DNA of 64,000 bases from Sphingomicrobium arenosum (GTDB taxonomy: Bacteria; Pseudomonadota; Alphaproteobacteria; Sphingomonadales; Sphingomonadaceae). The DNA lies in contig NZ_JANPVN010000001.1 in the NCBI RefSeq assembly GCF_026157085.1, positions 620,001 to 684,000 of the forward strand. The letters run 5' to 3'. The notes below the pieces were generated by a model. That model searched no databases, was not told the DNA's origin, and saw only the letters and a program-made list of their open reading frames with translations. Made by a program: the position numbers and the translations under genes. Shown here one piece after another: positions 53,433 to 62,736 of this stretch (the first letter of the stretch is position 1; each line of letters opens with the position of its first letter).

Positions 53433-54385
53433 GCCGGGCTCGCTTTCATGCGCATCAACAGGAGGATGAAGAGCGGGGTGCCGATCAGCGCGGTGACGAC
53501 CCCGATCGGGATCGGGCGCCCGTCGGGAGCGGCGCGGACGACGAGGTCGGCGGCGAGCAGGAGCGCGGCGCCGAGCACCGCGGCGGGGAGAAGGGCCTTG
53601 CCCGGGTGGCCACGGGTGAGCGCGCGCGCGGCGATCGGGGCGATGAGGCCGACGAAGCCGATCGCGCCGCAGGCCGCGACGCAGGCACCGATTGCAATGG
53701 CGGAGAGAAAAATCGTTCGGCGGGCCAGCGCCTGCGGCCCGATGCCGTAGGAGGCTGCGACATCTTCACCCAATGCGACGAGGTCGTAGCTGCGCCGCTC
53801 GCGCCATAGGAGGAGCGCGGCGACGCTGGCCGGAACGAGCGCGGCGAGCGTGTCGGGCCAGCCCGAATCGACGAGGCTGCCCATCAGCCAGCGCCACTGG
53901 TCGTAGAAAGCGAAGGGAGAGGGGGCCAGCGCGAGAAGGAGCGAGGTGGCCGCGCCCGCGGCGAGTGCGATCGAGAGGCCCGCGAGGAGCAGGCGCGCAG
54001 GATCGGCGCCGCGTCCGGCGATGAGGAAGAGGCCGATCAGCGCGAGACCCGATCCCATGGCACCGCCCACGGCCAGCGCGATGGGGCTGGTGAGCGCGAG
54101 GAAGTGGCCGGTCGCGACGGCGCCCAATGCGCCGCCCGAGGCGGCGCCGGTGATGTCGGGGGAGGCGAGAGGGTTGGCGAACACGGCCTGGAGCGCGGCG
54201 CCGGTAATGCCGAGCGCGGCGCCGTAGCCGATGGCGAGCAGGGTGCGCGGGGCGCGCAGCTCGAGCATGATGGCGCGAGCGATGTCGTCGTCGAGGTTGA
54301 ACAGGTCGAGCGGAAGGACGAAATGCAGCGCCGCCATCAGGAGGAGCAGGAGCGCTGGCGCGAGGCGGATGGCGAGCCGGATCAT
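53429..54385 (-). CDS. btuC: Cobalamin ABC transporter permease BtuC-like
   Basis: A 318-residue FecCD-family permease with about ten hydrophobic helices. Family segments are LRAPRTLLAIGYGAALGITG, LQAVFANPLASPDITG and the C-terminal GFVGLIAPIAARALTRG. The ATG at 54385 overlaps the btuF stop (ATGA). A longer open frame upstream overlaps btuF and is not coding. Confidence 0.9.
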   Translation of the reverse strand: MIRLAIRLAPALLLLLMAALHFVLPLDLFNLDDDIARAIMLELRAPRTLLAIGYGAALGITGAALQAVFANPLASPDITGAASGGALGAVATGHFLALTSPIALAVGGAMGSGLALIGLFLIAGRGADPARLLLAGLSIALAAGAATSLLLALAPSPFAFYDQWRWLMGSLVDSGWPDTLAALVPASVAALLLWRERRSYDLVALGEDVAASYGIGPQALARRTIFLSAIAIGACVAACGAIGFVGLIAPIAARALTRGHPGKALLPAAVLGAALLLAADLVVRAAPDGRPIPIGVVTALIGTPLFILLLMRMKASPA

Positions 54386-55131
54386 GTGCGTGGCTGCCGT
54401 TCGAGGCGCTCGATCACGTCGAGCATGGCGGGGCCGCCGCATATGAAGGGGCGACCGTCGACATGGATGCGGGGAATGTCGAGGCGCGTCACGAGCGGAT
54501 GGCGCCGCCAACGCCCGCCGCGATGCCATTCGCTCTCGCGGTAGCGGCTCTCGAGGATGAGATCGGGCCTGGCGGTCACAATGGCCTCGACCGTGCCGCG
54601 CCCGGTTTCCAGTTCGAGCGGGACCAGCCCGGCGAGCGAGAGCCACCCCGAGGCGAGCGTGCCGGGATCGGTACCCCCGGGCCCCACGAACAGGGCGCGG
54701 CGCTCGGCCGCCTTTCGCCGCACGGCGAGGCGGTCGAAGCGGTTTTGCCACTGGCGCGCGCGTGGGACGGTGCCGAAAAGGTCGCCGACGCGGCCGACGG
54801 TCGCGCGCACCTCGGCGGGGCTGGCGGCATAGGGGAGGGTAACGATACGGATGCCGAGACGCTCGGCGAGCCGCGCCGCGCCAGTGCCGATGGGGCGACT
54901 GGTAAGGACGATGTCGGGTTTGAGGGCGGCGACATCGATGATCCGCCCGCCATTGCCGGGAAGCGCGGCGGCGCGGGCGGCGAGAACATTCTCCTGAGGG
55001 TCGCGGCCGAGATGGCTGACGCTGACGAGCTGCCCCGCGCGCGCGAACCGAAGCGCATAGGCATCGGCGCACAGATCGAGGCTGGCGACCCGCAGCGCGG
55101 CGGCGCTAGCGAGCAAGAGCGAGGCCGACAT
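54382..55131 (-). CDS. btuF: Cobalamin-binding periplasmic protein BtuF-like
   Basis: A 249-residue periplasmic binding protein with a short signal peptide (1-13, SASLLLASAAAL). VASLDLCADAYALRF is the usual N-terminal strand of helical-backbone metal/cobalamin receptors. PDIVLTSRPIGTG is near 73 and RPDLILESRYRESEW is near 190. The ATG at 55131 has AAGGAG 6 bases upstream, and it overlaps the end of btuB by 26 bases. A start at 55173 is less likely. Confidence 0.88.
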   Translation of the reverse strand: MSASLLLASAAALRVASLDLCADAYALRFARAGQLVSVSHLGRDPQENVLAARAAALPGNGGRIIDVAALKPDIVLTSRPIGTGAARLAERLGIRIVTLPYAASPAEVRATVGRVGDLFGTVPRARQWQNRFDRLAVRRKAAERRALFVGPGGTDPGTLASGWLSLAGLVPLELETGRGTVEAIVTARPDLILESRYRESEWHRGGRWRRHPLVTRLDIPRIHVDGRPFICGGPAMLDVIERLERQPRT

Positions 55132-56992
55132 GCAGGCTCCTTCCCGGGGTGGCGTAGCCGATGACGTCTTCATAATCGGCGTCGAGCAGGTTGGCGCCGC
55201 GCAGGCTCACTTCGATCCCGTCGGTCAGGCGATAGGCCAGGCGAGCATCGAGCAGCGCGTAGGCACCGAGCGAAACACGCTCGGCGGGCCAGGCGTCGAA
55301 GTCGAGGTCGTCGCGTTCGCCGGTCAGCGCGAGCGAGGCGAAATAGGTCCAGCGCCCGGCGGCGCCGTCCAGCGCAATGGCGCCCTGATGGGCGGGGCGG
55401 CGGGTCTCGCGTAGCAGGAGGTCGCCGCCGGGATCGGGCTGGGAAGCATCGAGATGGCTATAGCTGGCAGAGAGTCGCAGCGTCTCGGAGAGACGCGCGC
55501 TGGCCTCGATCTCCACGCCGCGACGGCGGCTCGTGCCGCTACTGTTGGCGGCGCTGGTCTCGAAGGTCTCGGGGTCGAACAGGTCGACAATCTCGCCCGT
55601 CAGGCGCTGGTCGAAGACGGTCAGCGCGGCGGTGATGCCGCCATGGTCATAGGCGAGGCCGAGATCGCCGCCGCGGCTACGCTCGGGCGCGAGGTTGGGA
55701 TTGCCGATGAAATTTTCCGGGAAGAAGCCGAACAGCTCGTAGAAATTGGGTTGCGCAATGCCTTCGCCATAATTGGCGCGCAGCGACCAGCTTGCGTTCA
55801 ACGAAAGCCGCGTGCCGGCGGACAGGCTGGTGGCATCGGCAAAGCGGTCGAACAGGTCATGGCGCAGCGCTGCGTCGAGGGAGAGAAAGCCGAATTCGCC
55901 GCGCCATTCGGCGACGAGGCCAGTGCGAGCGCGTGACGTCGATTGGCGGGTCGCGCCGCCATATTCCACGTCGTCGGCTTTGAAAGCCTCGCGCTCATGA
56001 TCGAGTGCGACGGTCAGGCGTTGCTCGGTCTCGGCGAGGCGGAAGGGGTGGCTGAGCTGGCCTGAGAAGGTGGCGCGCTCGGCGGCAGTGCGGTTGCGCG
56101 GCGCATCGTCGAGGAGGTTGCGATTGGACGAGGCGAGGAGGCTCGCATCGGCGCGCCATTCCCAGTCGCCGCGATGTTGCTCCACGCCGATCCGCGCCGC
56201 GCCAAGGCGGTTGCGCGTCACATCGGACGTGTCGGCGCGGGTAAAAGTGAGCGGATCGAGCCCATCAAAGTCGCTGTGCCCGGCGATCAGGAAGCCATTG
56301 GCGTGGAGGCGCGTGGCGGGGTCGAGATCGTGACTGGTCGCGAGGCGCGCGGTGGTCAGGGCGTAGCCATCGTCATCGCCATCGCCGCCGAGCGCGTCAT
56401 AGCCCCTCGCAGCCTGGGTCGAGACATGGAGAGCCAGCTGCTGCTGGCGTAGGTCGGCGGCAAGCAGACGGTGGCCGAAGCTGCCGGTCTCGGCGCGCAG
56501 GTTGGAGACGGGGCGGAGCGGGAAAAGTTCGCTGCGTAGTGCGACGACGCCGCCGATCGCCTCGGGGCCCCACAGGGCGCTTTGGGATCCGCGCAGCAGC
56601 TCGATGCGGTCGGCGAGCGCGGTGCCAAGCAATTCGAACCGGGCCTCGTTGGCGGCGGCGGGGTCGTTGGCCTTGATGCCGTCGATGAACAGCAGGCTGT
56701 GGTTCGCTTCGTTGCCGCGCAGGCGCAACTGTGCCTGGCTGCCTGCGGGGCCGGCCTCGGACAAAGCGGCAGAGGGGACAAGCCGCAGGAGCGGGGCGAG
56801 GCGCGGGGGTGCGGCGTGATCGATGGTCGTCGGCTGAACGAGGGTGACGGCATCGCTGGCGCGTGCGCGAGGCACGGGGGTGCGCGAGGCGGTCACGAAG
56901 ATCATGCGCTCCGCAAGGGGTTCGCCGATGGTGATTTCCTCGGCGGGCGGTGCGGCTAGCTCGGGTGGCGGTGGTGGCAGGTCCTGAAACAA
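55106..56992 (-). CDS. btuB: TonB-dependent receptor BtuB-like (cobalamin)
   Basis: A 628-residue outer-membrane receptor. The plug domain is about residues 30-150 with QAQLRLRGNEANHSLLFIDG and LLRGSQSALWGPEAIGGVV. The beta-barrel ends LHVGLALAR. Near the end, RGANLLDADYEDVIGYATPGRS is typical of BtuB. The start is taken as TTG 56992, because GAGGAG lies 7 bases upstream. It gives MFQDLPPPPPELAAPP, with no signal peptide, although the sequence after it looks like a mature N-terminus. A deletion or sequence error before the QD is possible. Confidence 0.88.
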   Translation of the reverse strand: MFQDLPPPPPELAAPPAEEITIGEPLAERMIFVTASRTPVPRARASDAVTLVQPTTIDHAAPPRLAPLLRLVPSAALSEAGPAGSQAQLRLRGNEANHSLLFIDGIKANDPAAANEARFELLGTALADRIELLRGSQSALWGPEAIGGVVALRSELFPLRPVSNLRAETGSFGHRLLAADLRQQQLALHVSTQAARGYDALGGDGDDDGYALTTARLATSHDLDPATRLHANGFLIAGHSDFDGLDPLTFTRADTSDVTRNRLGAARIGVEQHRGDWEWRADASLLASSNRNLLDDAPRNRTAAERATFSGQLSHPFRLAETEQRLTVALDHEREAFKADDVEYGGATRQSTSRARTGLVAEWRGEFGFLSLDAALRHDLFDRFADATSLSAGTRLSLNASWSLRANYGEGIAQPNFYELFGFFPENFIGNPNLAPERSRGGDLGLAYDHGGITAALTVFDQRLTGEIVDLFDPETFETSAANSSGTSRRRGVEIEASARLSETLRLSASYSHLDASQPDPGGDLLLRETRRPAHQGAIALDGAAGRWTYFASLALTGERDDLDFDAWPAERVSLGAYALLDARLAYRLTDGIEVSLRGANLLDADYEDVIGYATPGRSLHVGLALAR

Positions 56993-57114
56993 CGGTCGTC
57001 TCCTCAAAGCGTCGATTCGTCACGACGCCAAGGAGCGTGCGGACCGCCGGCAAGCGGTCGCCCGACCTTGTTCGCGCCCTTCCGCTGACCCCGGCGGATG
57101 GGACGGACGATGGA

Positions 57115-57245
57115 TCGATTGAGGCCGGTATCTGGCTTCGCGACCGCGGTTGCGGTCGCTCACAGTTGCGGGCACAGCGCCGGATGTTCGCCGGCTTCCC
57201 TCTTCGCCGCGGCCATTACGGTCGCGGAACCTCGGTGATCCGCCT
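57115..57245 (-). ncRNA. Cobalamin (AdoCbl) riboswitch
   Basis: On the minus strand, the conserved core GCGCTGTGCCCGCAACTGTG (57180 to 57161) is followed by the B12-box-like AGCCAGATACCGGCC (57137 to 57123). Upstream are a GGTTCC arm (57230 region) and the GGGAAgccGG block. It lies about 125 bases before btuB, and the spacer can fold into GACCGC/GCGGTC stems that may act as expression platform. It should repress the B12 uptake operon when cobalamin is plentiful. Confidence 0.92.
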
Positions 57246-57313
57246 GTAGCGCTAGGCCGGTTTTGCTTGATCGGCAAGGCATGATTGGCTAGGGAGCCGC
57301 GACCCTTTCCCAA

Positions 57314-57332
57314 GGCCGGTCGGAAACCGGCC
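57314..57332 (+). promoter_or_regulatory. Short hairpin in the rpmE leader
   Basis: GGCCGGT (57314-57320) pairs with ACCGGCC (57326-57332) around CGGAA, 18 bases before the rpmE start and 9 bases before GGAAAAGA. L31 autoregulatory leaders are known in several bacterial groups, so this is a candidate equivalent. Confidence 0.35.
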
Positions 57333-57350
57333 CAACAATCGGAAAAGACG

Positions 57351-57581
57351 ATGAAAAAAGAAACGCATCCCGACTATCACATGATCACCGTCGAAATGAC
57401 CGACGGCACGAAGTTCGAGACCCGCTCGACCTGGGGCAAGGAAGGCGACACGCTCGCCCTTGACATCGATCCCAAGAGCCATCCGGCGTGGACCGGTGGC
57501 AGCCGCAAGGCGGCGCAGGGCGGCCAGGTCGAACGCTTCAACAAGCGTTTCGGCGGTCTTTCGCTCTCGAAGAAGAAGTAA
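57351..57581 (+). CDS. rpmE: 50S ribosomal protein L31 (bL31)
   Basis: A 76-residue ribosomal protein beginning [19 protein letters not shown], with [18 protein letters not shown] and a C-terminal RFNKRFGGL. There are no cysteines, so it is the zinc-free form. The ATG at 57351 is chosen over an in-frame start at 57285 that would add an unrelated segment. GGAAAAGA precedes it. Confidence 0.95.
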   Translation: MKKETHPDYHMITVEMTDGTKFETRSTWGKEGDTLALDIDPKSHPAWTGGSRKAAQGGQVERFNKRFGGLSLSKKK

Positions 57582-57593
57582 GGCGCGGCGCCC

Positions 57594-58154
57594 GTGGATG
57601 CGGGCGCGCCCCTTAAGCCCTTGCGCTCGGCTCCCACGCTGGAGACCGAGCGTTTGGTGCTGCGTCATTACCAGCCGGATGACTGGGACGCTTACTATGC
57701 CATCGTCGCCGATCATTCGACAATGCGGTTCGTCGGTGGCCGGGGATCGAGCCGAGAGGACGCCTGGCGTCGCTGGCTCGCCTCGATCGGCAGTTGGCAG
57801 ATCATCGGCTATGGCGGTTGGGCGGTGACCCGCCTCGAGGATGGTGCGCTCATTGGTACGTGCGGCATCTTCAACGCTTGGCGTGGGATCGACGGGGGGT
57901 TCGAGCCCGATCCCGAACTCGGTTATATCTTCGCACCCGAGGGGCGCGGCAAGGGCCTGGCCTTCGAGGCCACCAGTGCGGCGCTCGCCTGGCTCGACGC
58001 CGAGCACGGCGTGTCGATCTGGGCCATCATCGACGATGACAATGCGCCGTCGCGCAAGCTGGCGGGCAAGCTCGGCTTCGATTATCGCGGCGAGAAGATG
58101 TACGGCGACGAGCCGGTCGGCGTGTGGCGGCGCCCCGCGCCGCGCGGCGGCTAG
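57594..58154 (+). CDS. GNAT family N-acetyltransferase
   Basis: A 186-residue RimJ/RimL-like acetyltransferase. The usual start is LETERLVLRHYQPDDWDAYY (17-36). The acetyl-CoA loop region is APEGRGKGLAFEATSAAL (about 114-131) and the late DDDNAPSRKLAGKLGF is near 147-162. The target is unknown. It starts at GTG 57594, 12 bases after rpmE. A small gap and the same strand suggest co-transcription. Confidence 0.85.
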   Translation: MDAGAPLKPLRSAPTLETERLVLRHYQPDDWDAYYAIVADHSTMRFVGGRGSSREDAWRRWLASIGSWQIIGYGGWAVTRLEDGALIGTCGIFNAWRGIDGGFEPDPELGYIFAPEGRGKGLAFEATSAALAWLDAEHGVSIWAIIDDDNAPSRKLAGKLGFDYRGEKMYGDEPVGVWRRPAPRGG

Positions 58155-58157
58155 ACG

Positions 58158-60092
58158 TTACCAGCCGCCGACCCCGCCGCCCCCACCGCCACCGCCCGAA
58201 AAACCGCCGCCACCAGACCCGCTCGAGGAGCCCGGGGCACTGGAGGCCGACGCGATAGTCGAGGTCATGGACGCGCCGATCGCGGTCGCGAAGCCCGTGG
58301 GGTTGGACCAGATGTCGCGGCTGCCGTGATACCAAACGAAGCCTTGGTCGCGGTTGCGGTCGCTCGGAGCGGCGGCAGCAGCGGCGAGCACGTCCTCGAA
58401 CCGGCTCGCCCAACGGTTCTCGACGCCTAAGGCGATGGCATGGGGCAGATAGCGTTCGAACAGCTTGAGCTGTTCGCGGGGCGACTGCATCCGATCGAAC
58501 CGCTCCTGTTCGGTGGTCTCGAGATATTGCTTGAAGCCCGCGATGCGGTCGAGCATCGCGCGGCCCCTGGGGGTCGGCGCATCCATCCAGAAAAAACCCG
58601 AGAGGGCAATGAGGCCGCCCCCGATCATGGGGACGAGAACGGGCGCGAAATTGCCGCTGGCGGCGGCAAGAGGCACGAAGGGGAGGCCGAGCAGCAGGCC
58701 TGCCGAACCGATGACGAGCGCGAGGATGATGATCGGCCAGCGAAAGGCGTCGCCCCGATCCGGGCGACCGAGGAAGAAAAGGGCCCCGACGGTGACGCCT
58801 GCGACCGACAGGAGGATCTGCGAGGAGTGCGCCATTTCCTCGGCCCATACCACCCCCGCCGCGGCGAGCCAGATGCCGGCGATGAGGAACAGCATGCCCG
58901 CGAAGGCCCAGCCGAGATTGCGGTGGAAGGCCTTGCCGAGATAGTGATCCTCATAGGGCTTTTCGAGCGCCTTGCGGGCGGCGCTGAATGCCTCGTGATG
59001 GTCATTGTCCATCTCGATCGACTGGCCCGGCCGTGCCAGCTCGGCGAGCATGCGTTGTTCGCCCTTGCCGATCGCCCGTAGCTCGGCAGTGGGGTCGAGG
59101 CGATGGATCGTCATCTTGCGTGTCTTGAACAGCCCGGCATCTTTCTCGCTCAATTCGACATGACCCTTGATGGCGCAATCGACGAGCGCGGCGGTCATGC
59201 CGCGATGGTCCATCGTCTGGCGCGTCAGGTAGCGGATCGCGGCGGGGCTGAGGTCGTCGGGCGGGGCGAATAGCGGAACGACAGGGCCAGCGCGTGGATC
59301 GCGCCCTACCGTGCGCCAGGCGTGGACATAATAGCCGACGACGAGCAGCAAGCCGAGGAGCGCCGCGATCGGCGGTGCATGGTCGGCGAGGCGGCGTTCG
59401 AGCTGCTCGGCATTCGAGAGCGGGGTGACAACACCCTTGGGAAAGGCGGCGGCGACGGTCAGGCCTTCGCGGGGGGCGAGGCCGCGCGTGGTTTCGAAGC
59501 GTATCTGTCGGTCATCCTGCCGGGTGATGCGGGCGTTATTTTCGGCGCTGCCGACGCGCCCCGTATAGGAGCTGCTCTGGATGAAGCCGCCGGGGGCGGT
59601 GGTGGGCAAGCGGATCGTCGCGCTGGCGCGTTCGATCGGAAAGGTCGTGTCGTTGCCGGTGACGTTCCAATAAAGCTCGTCGAACGCGTCGAACCGCCCG
59701 ACCGCGCGTTCGATGGTGTAGCGCAGCTTGTAACTGTGCTCGCCAGGCGTGAGAAACGTATCGGCGCTACCGAGGCGGATGTTCATGCCATTCGACTGGC
59801 GCGTGACCTTTGCCTCTTCACGGCGGCCGTTGCGCTCGGCGCCGAGAAAGCGGAAGCGGACATTCTCGACCGATCCGTCGCGATCGCGGTAGCGGGTCGG
59901 AATGGTGCGGAAGATGCCGCGCTTGATCTCGCGCCCCTCCGCCCGGACCCGGATCGTCTCGACCACCTGCATCGAGCCATCGGGCTGGATCGCATAATCG
60001 GCGTGGAAATGCCGGATCGTCTCGCGCGCCTGGGCCGGGCTCGCGGCGAGAAGCAGCGCAAGGAAGGCGGCGAGAAACGCGCGCAGAGGCAC
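58158..60092 (-). CDS. DUF2207 membrane protein
   Basis: A 644-residue protein with a signal peptide (1-22), an extracytoplasmic beta-rich DUF2207 region (about 25-230), a membrane helix near 243-260, a cytoplasmic part and a cluster of helices (about 395-500). The C-terminus is a Ser/Gly tail (SGSGGGGFSGG...GGW). DUF2207 proteins are usually paired with LemA, as here, and their function is unknown. It starts at GTG 60092, 5 bases after lemA. Confidence 0.88.
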   Translation of the reverse strand: MPLRAFLAAFLALLLAASPAQARETIRHFHADYAIQPDGSMQVVETIRVRAEGREIKRGIFRTIPTRYRDRDGSVENVRFRFLGAERNGRREEAKVTRQSNGMNIRLGSADTFLTPGEHSYKLRYTIERAVGRFDAFDELYWNVTGNDTTFPIERASATIRLPTTAPGGFIQSSSYTGRVGSAENNARITRQDDRQIRFETTRGLAPREGLTVAAAFPKGVVTPLSNAEQLERRLADHAPPIAALLGLLLVVGYYVHAWRTVGRDPRAGPVVPLFAPPDDLSPAAIRYLTRQTMDHRGMTAALVDCAIKGHVELSEKDAGLFKTRKMTIHRLDPTAELRAIGKGEQRMLAELARPGQSIEMDNDHHEAFSAARKALEKPYEDHYLGKAFHRNLGWAFAGMLFLIAGIWLAAAGVVWAEEMAHSSQILLSVAGVTVGALFFLGRPDRGDAFRWPIIILALVIGSAGLLLGLPFVPLAAASGNFAPVLVPMIGGGLIALSGFFWMDAPTPRGRAMLDRIAGFKQYLETTEQERFDRMQSPREQLKLFERYLPHAIALGVENRWASRFEDVLAAAAAAPSDRNRDQGFVWYHGSRDIWSNPTGFATAIGASMTSTIASASSAPGSSSGSGGGGFSGGGGGGGGVGGW

Positions 60093-60097
60093 CGCCC

Positions 60098-60658
60098 TCA
60101 GCCCGCGAAGTCGATCTTGGGCGCCGACTGGATCGCCGGGTCGACGTCCTCATAATAGGGTTCGGTGGAAAAGCCGAAGGGGCCCGCGACGAAATTGTCG
60201 GGGACCGACTGGACGCGGGTGTTGAGGTCGCGCGCGGTGGCGTTGTAGTAGCGGCGCGCGGCCTCGAGTTCGTTCTCGGTTGCGGTCAGCTCGTCCTGCA
60301 GCTTCTGGAAGTTCACGTCGGCCTTGAGGTCGGGATAGGCCTCGGCCACGGCCATGAGCCTGCCCAAGAGGCCGGTCATCATCGCATCGGCCTGCGCGGT
60401 CGCCTCGACGCCCTTGGCGGCGACGGCATTGCCGCGCTGGGCGATCACCGCTTCGAGCGTCTCGCGCTCATGGGAGGCATAGCCCTTCACCGTCTCGACG
60501 AGATTGGGGATGAGGTCGGCGCGGCGCCGGAGCTGGACGTTGATGCCCGAAAAGGCTTCGCGCACCAGCGCGCGCAGGCGCACCAGCTTGTTGTAGATGC
60601 CAACGCCCCAAAGGAGCAGGACGACCAGAATGGCGATGGCGATGATGGCGACGGTCAT
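60098..60658 (-). CDS. lemA: LemA family protein
   Basis: A 186-residue membrane-anchored protein. An N-terminal helix (about 3-20) leads to YNKLVRLRALVREAFSGINVQLRRRADLIPNLVETVKGYA, the LemA family hallmark, and then to long helices with a late YYNATARDLNT. GGGGGAG lies 8 bases before the ATG. It forms an operon with the DUF2207 gene. The biochemical role is unknown. Confidence 0.93.
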   Translation of the reverse strand: MTVAIIAIAILVVLLLWGVGIYNKLVRLRALVREAFSGINVQLRRRADLIPNLVETVKGYASHERETLEAVIAQRGNAVAAKGVEATAQADAMMTGLLGRLMAVAEAYPDLKADVNFQKLQDELTATENELEAARRYYNATARDLNTRVQSVPDNFVAGPFGFSTEPYYEDVDPAIQSAPKIDFAG

Positions 60659-60712
60659 GCGTAAAACTCCCCCCGGATGGATCCGAGGGGAGCCTAGCTC
60701 GTGCCCAAGGCT

Positions 60713-61915
60713 TTAGAAAGCCGAAATGCCGGTGATGGCCCGCCCGAGGATGAGGGCGTGGACGTCGTGCGTGCCCTCATAGGTGTTGACCGTCTCGAGG
60801 TTGAGCATGTGGCGCATGACCGGATATTCCGAGCTGATGCCGTTGCCGCCATGCATGTCGCGCGCGGTGCGGGCGATCTCGAGCGCCTTGCCGCAATTGT
60901 TGCGCTTGATGATCGAGATCATCTCGGGGGTGAGCTTGCCCTCTTCGAGCAGGCGGCCGACGCGCAGGCTGGCCTGGAGGCCAAGGCCGATCTCGGTTGC
61001 CATGTTGGCAAGCTTCAATTGCGGAATCTGGTTGGCGGCGAGCGGGCGGCCGAACTGCTTGCGTTCGAGCTGGTAGTTGCGCGCGCTGGCATAGCAGGCC
61101 TCCGCCGCTCCCATCGCGCCCCAGCTGATGCCGTAGCGGGCGACGTTCAAACAGCCGAAGGGGCCCTTGAGCCCCTCGACATTGGGGAGGAGGTTTTCTT
61201 CTGGAATCTCGACATCGTCCATGACGATCTCGCCGGTGATCGAGGCGCGCAGGCTGAGTTTTTCCTTCACCTGCGGGGCGGTGAGGCCCTTCATGCCCTT
61301 TTCGAGGACGAAGCCGCGGATCTTGCCGTCATGCGCTTCCGACTTGGCCCAGACGACGAAGACGTCGGCGATGGGGCTGTTGGTGATCCACATCTTGGCC
61401 CCGTTGAGGAGGTAGCCGCCGTCGATTTTCTTCGCGGTCGTGCGCATCCCGCCCGGGTCCGAGCCCGCATCGGGTTCGGTCAGGCCGAAACAGCCGACCA
61501 TCTCGCCGGTCGCGAGCTTGGGAAGGTATTTCTTCTTCTGCTCTTCCGACCCGTAGGCGTTGATCGGGTGCATGACGAGGCTGGACTGCACCGAACAGGC
61601 GCTGCGATAGCCGCTGTCGACGCGCTCGATCTCGCGGGCGATGAGGCCGTAGCTGACATAGCCGAGGCCGGCGCCGCCATATTCCTCGCCGACCGTCGCG
61701 CCGAGCAGGCCGAGTTCGCCCATCTTGGGCATGATCTCGGGATCGAACACTTCCTCGTTGAAGTGATCTTTCACATTGGGAAGCAATTGCTCCTGCGCGA
61801 AGGCATGGGCGCTGTCGCGCACCATCCGCTCTTCGTCGGTCAGCTGGTCATCGAGGTTGAAGGGATCTTCCCAGTCGAAGGGAACAAGCGTCTTGGGGGT
61901 CGATTTCTGAAGCAT
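60713..61915 (-). CDS. gcdH: Glutaryl-CoA dehydrogenase / acyl-CoA dehydrogenase
   Basis: A 400-residue FAD enzyme that oxidises and decarboxylates glutaryl-CoA to crotonyl-CoA in lysine/tryptophan breakdown. Acyl-CoA dehydrogenase signatures are [30 protein letters not shown] and [14 protein letters not shown]. The catalytic Glu380 lies in [18 protein letters not shown], as in GcdH. The ATG at 61915 is used; the longer frame to 62044 is not conserved. Confidence 0.93.
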   Translation of the reverse strand: MLQKSTPKTLVPFDWEDPFNLDDQLTDEERMVRDSAHAFAQEQLLPNVKDHFNEEVFDPEIMPKMGELGLLGATVGEEYGGAGLGYVSYGLIAREIERVDSGYRSACSVQSSLVMHPINAYGSEEQKKKYLPKLATGEMVGCFGLTEPDAGSDPGGMRTTAKKIDGGYLLNGAKMWITNSPIADVFVVWAKSEAHDGKIRGFVLEKGMKGLTAPQVKEKLSLRASITGEIVMDDVEIPEENLLPNVEGLKGPFGCLNVARYGISWGAMGAAEACYASARNYQLERKQFGRPLAANQIPQLKLANMATEIGLGLQASLRVGRLLEEGKLTPEMISIIKRNNCGKALEIARTARDMHGGNGISSEYPVMRHMLNLETVNTYEGTHDVHALILGRAITGISAF

Positions 61916-62049
61916 GGGCCGCGCTTTACCGTGGGCGGCGAGCCGGTTCCAGCGAAAAGCGGCGGGAACTGGCCCATTCGTGCTGCGTAGAGCCATGGGA
62001 ACGATCACAACGGGGGCGAGGCATCGTCGAGACCGCATCAACAAGTTTA

Positions 62050-62736
62050 TTGAAGGGCGCCAGCCTGTTCCTCGACTTCGACGGGACCTTGGCGGGCTTC
62101 ACCAGCGATCCCGAGGCGACGCGGCTGGGCGAGGGGAGGCTGGAACGCCTGATCGCCGTGCACGAGCGGTTGGACGGTCGGCTGGCGGTGGTGAGCGGGC
62201 GGGCGCTGAACAGCCTCTCCGCGCGGATTGGCGATGAACGGATCGCGCTCATTGGTTCGCATGGGATGGAGGCGCGGATCGAGGGCGTGCGCGAGACATG
62301 GGGTGAGGCGCCTGAGCGGCTCGGGGCAGCGCTGGCAGAGCTCGAGGCGTTCGCGGCGGATCAGGGGCTGCTCTATGAGGAGAAGCCCTTCGGGGCGGCG
62401 CTGCACTGGCGCCAATATCCGGCGCGGGGCGACCGGGCCGCATTGATGGTGCGGCGGATCGCGGAGCTCAACGAGCTCGGCTGCCAGTTCGGAGATCATG
62501 TCGCCGAACTGCGCGTGCCTGGCGGGGACAAGGGCGATGCGCTGACGCGGCTGATGCGGCGGGCGCCGTTCAGCACCGGCGTGCCGGTGATGGTGGGAGA
62601 CGATCTCACCGACGAACATGGCTTTGCCGCCGCGCAGGCGCTCGGCGGCCATGGCGTGCTGGTGGGATCGCGCGAGGGCAGCCGGGCACGGCATCGCCTC
62701 GCCGACGTGGATGCGGTATGGGAGTGGCTCGGATGA
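62050..62736 (+). CDS. otsB: Trehalose-6-phosphate phosphatase
   Basis: A 228-residue HAD-family phosphatase that makes trehalose from its 6-phosphate. The nucleophile motif [12 protein letters not shown] is at 6-17, [11 protein letters not shown] near 46, and the last motif [13 protein letters not shown] near 179. The start is a TTG at 62050 with no clear ribosome site. It overlaps the GH15 gene by ATGA. Confidence 0.92.
   Translation: MKGASLFLDFDGTLAGFTSDPEATRLGEGRLERLIAVHERLDGRLAVVSGRALNSLSARIGDERIALIGSHGMEARIEGVRETWGEAPERLGAALAELEAFAADQGLLYEEKPFGAALHWRQYPARGDRAALMVRRIAELNELGCQFGDHVAELRVPGGDKGDALTRLMRRAPFSTGVPVMVGDDLTDEHGFAAAQALGGHGVLVGSREGSRARHRLADVDAVWEWLG

Noticed and set aside
53429..55072. 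A 547-residue minus-strand frame covering btuC and part of btuF
   Set aside because: The part above 54385 is an out-of-frame Arg-rich reading of btuF. The real permease starts at ATG 54385 with ATGA overlap.
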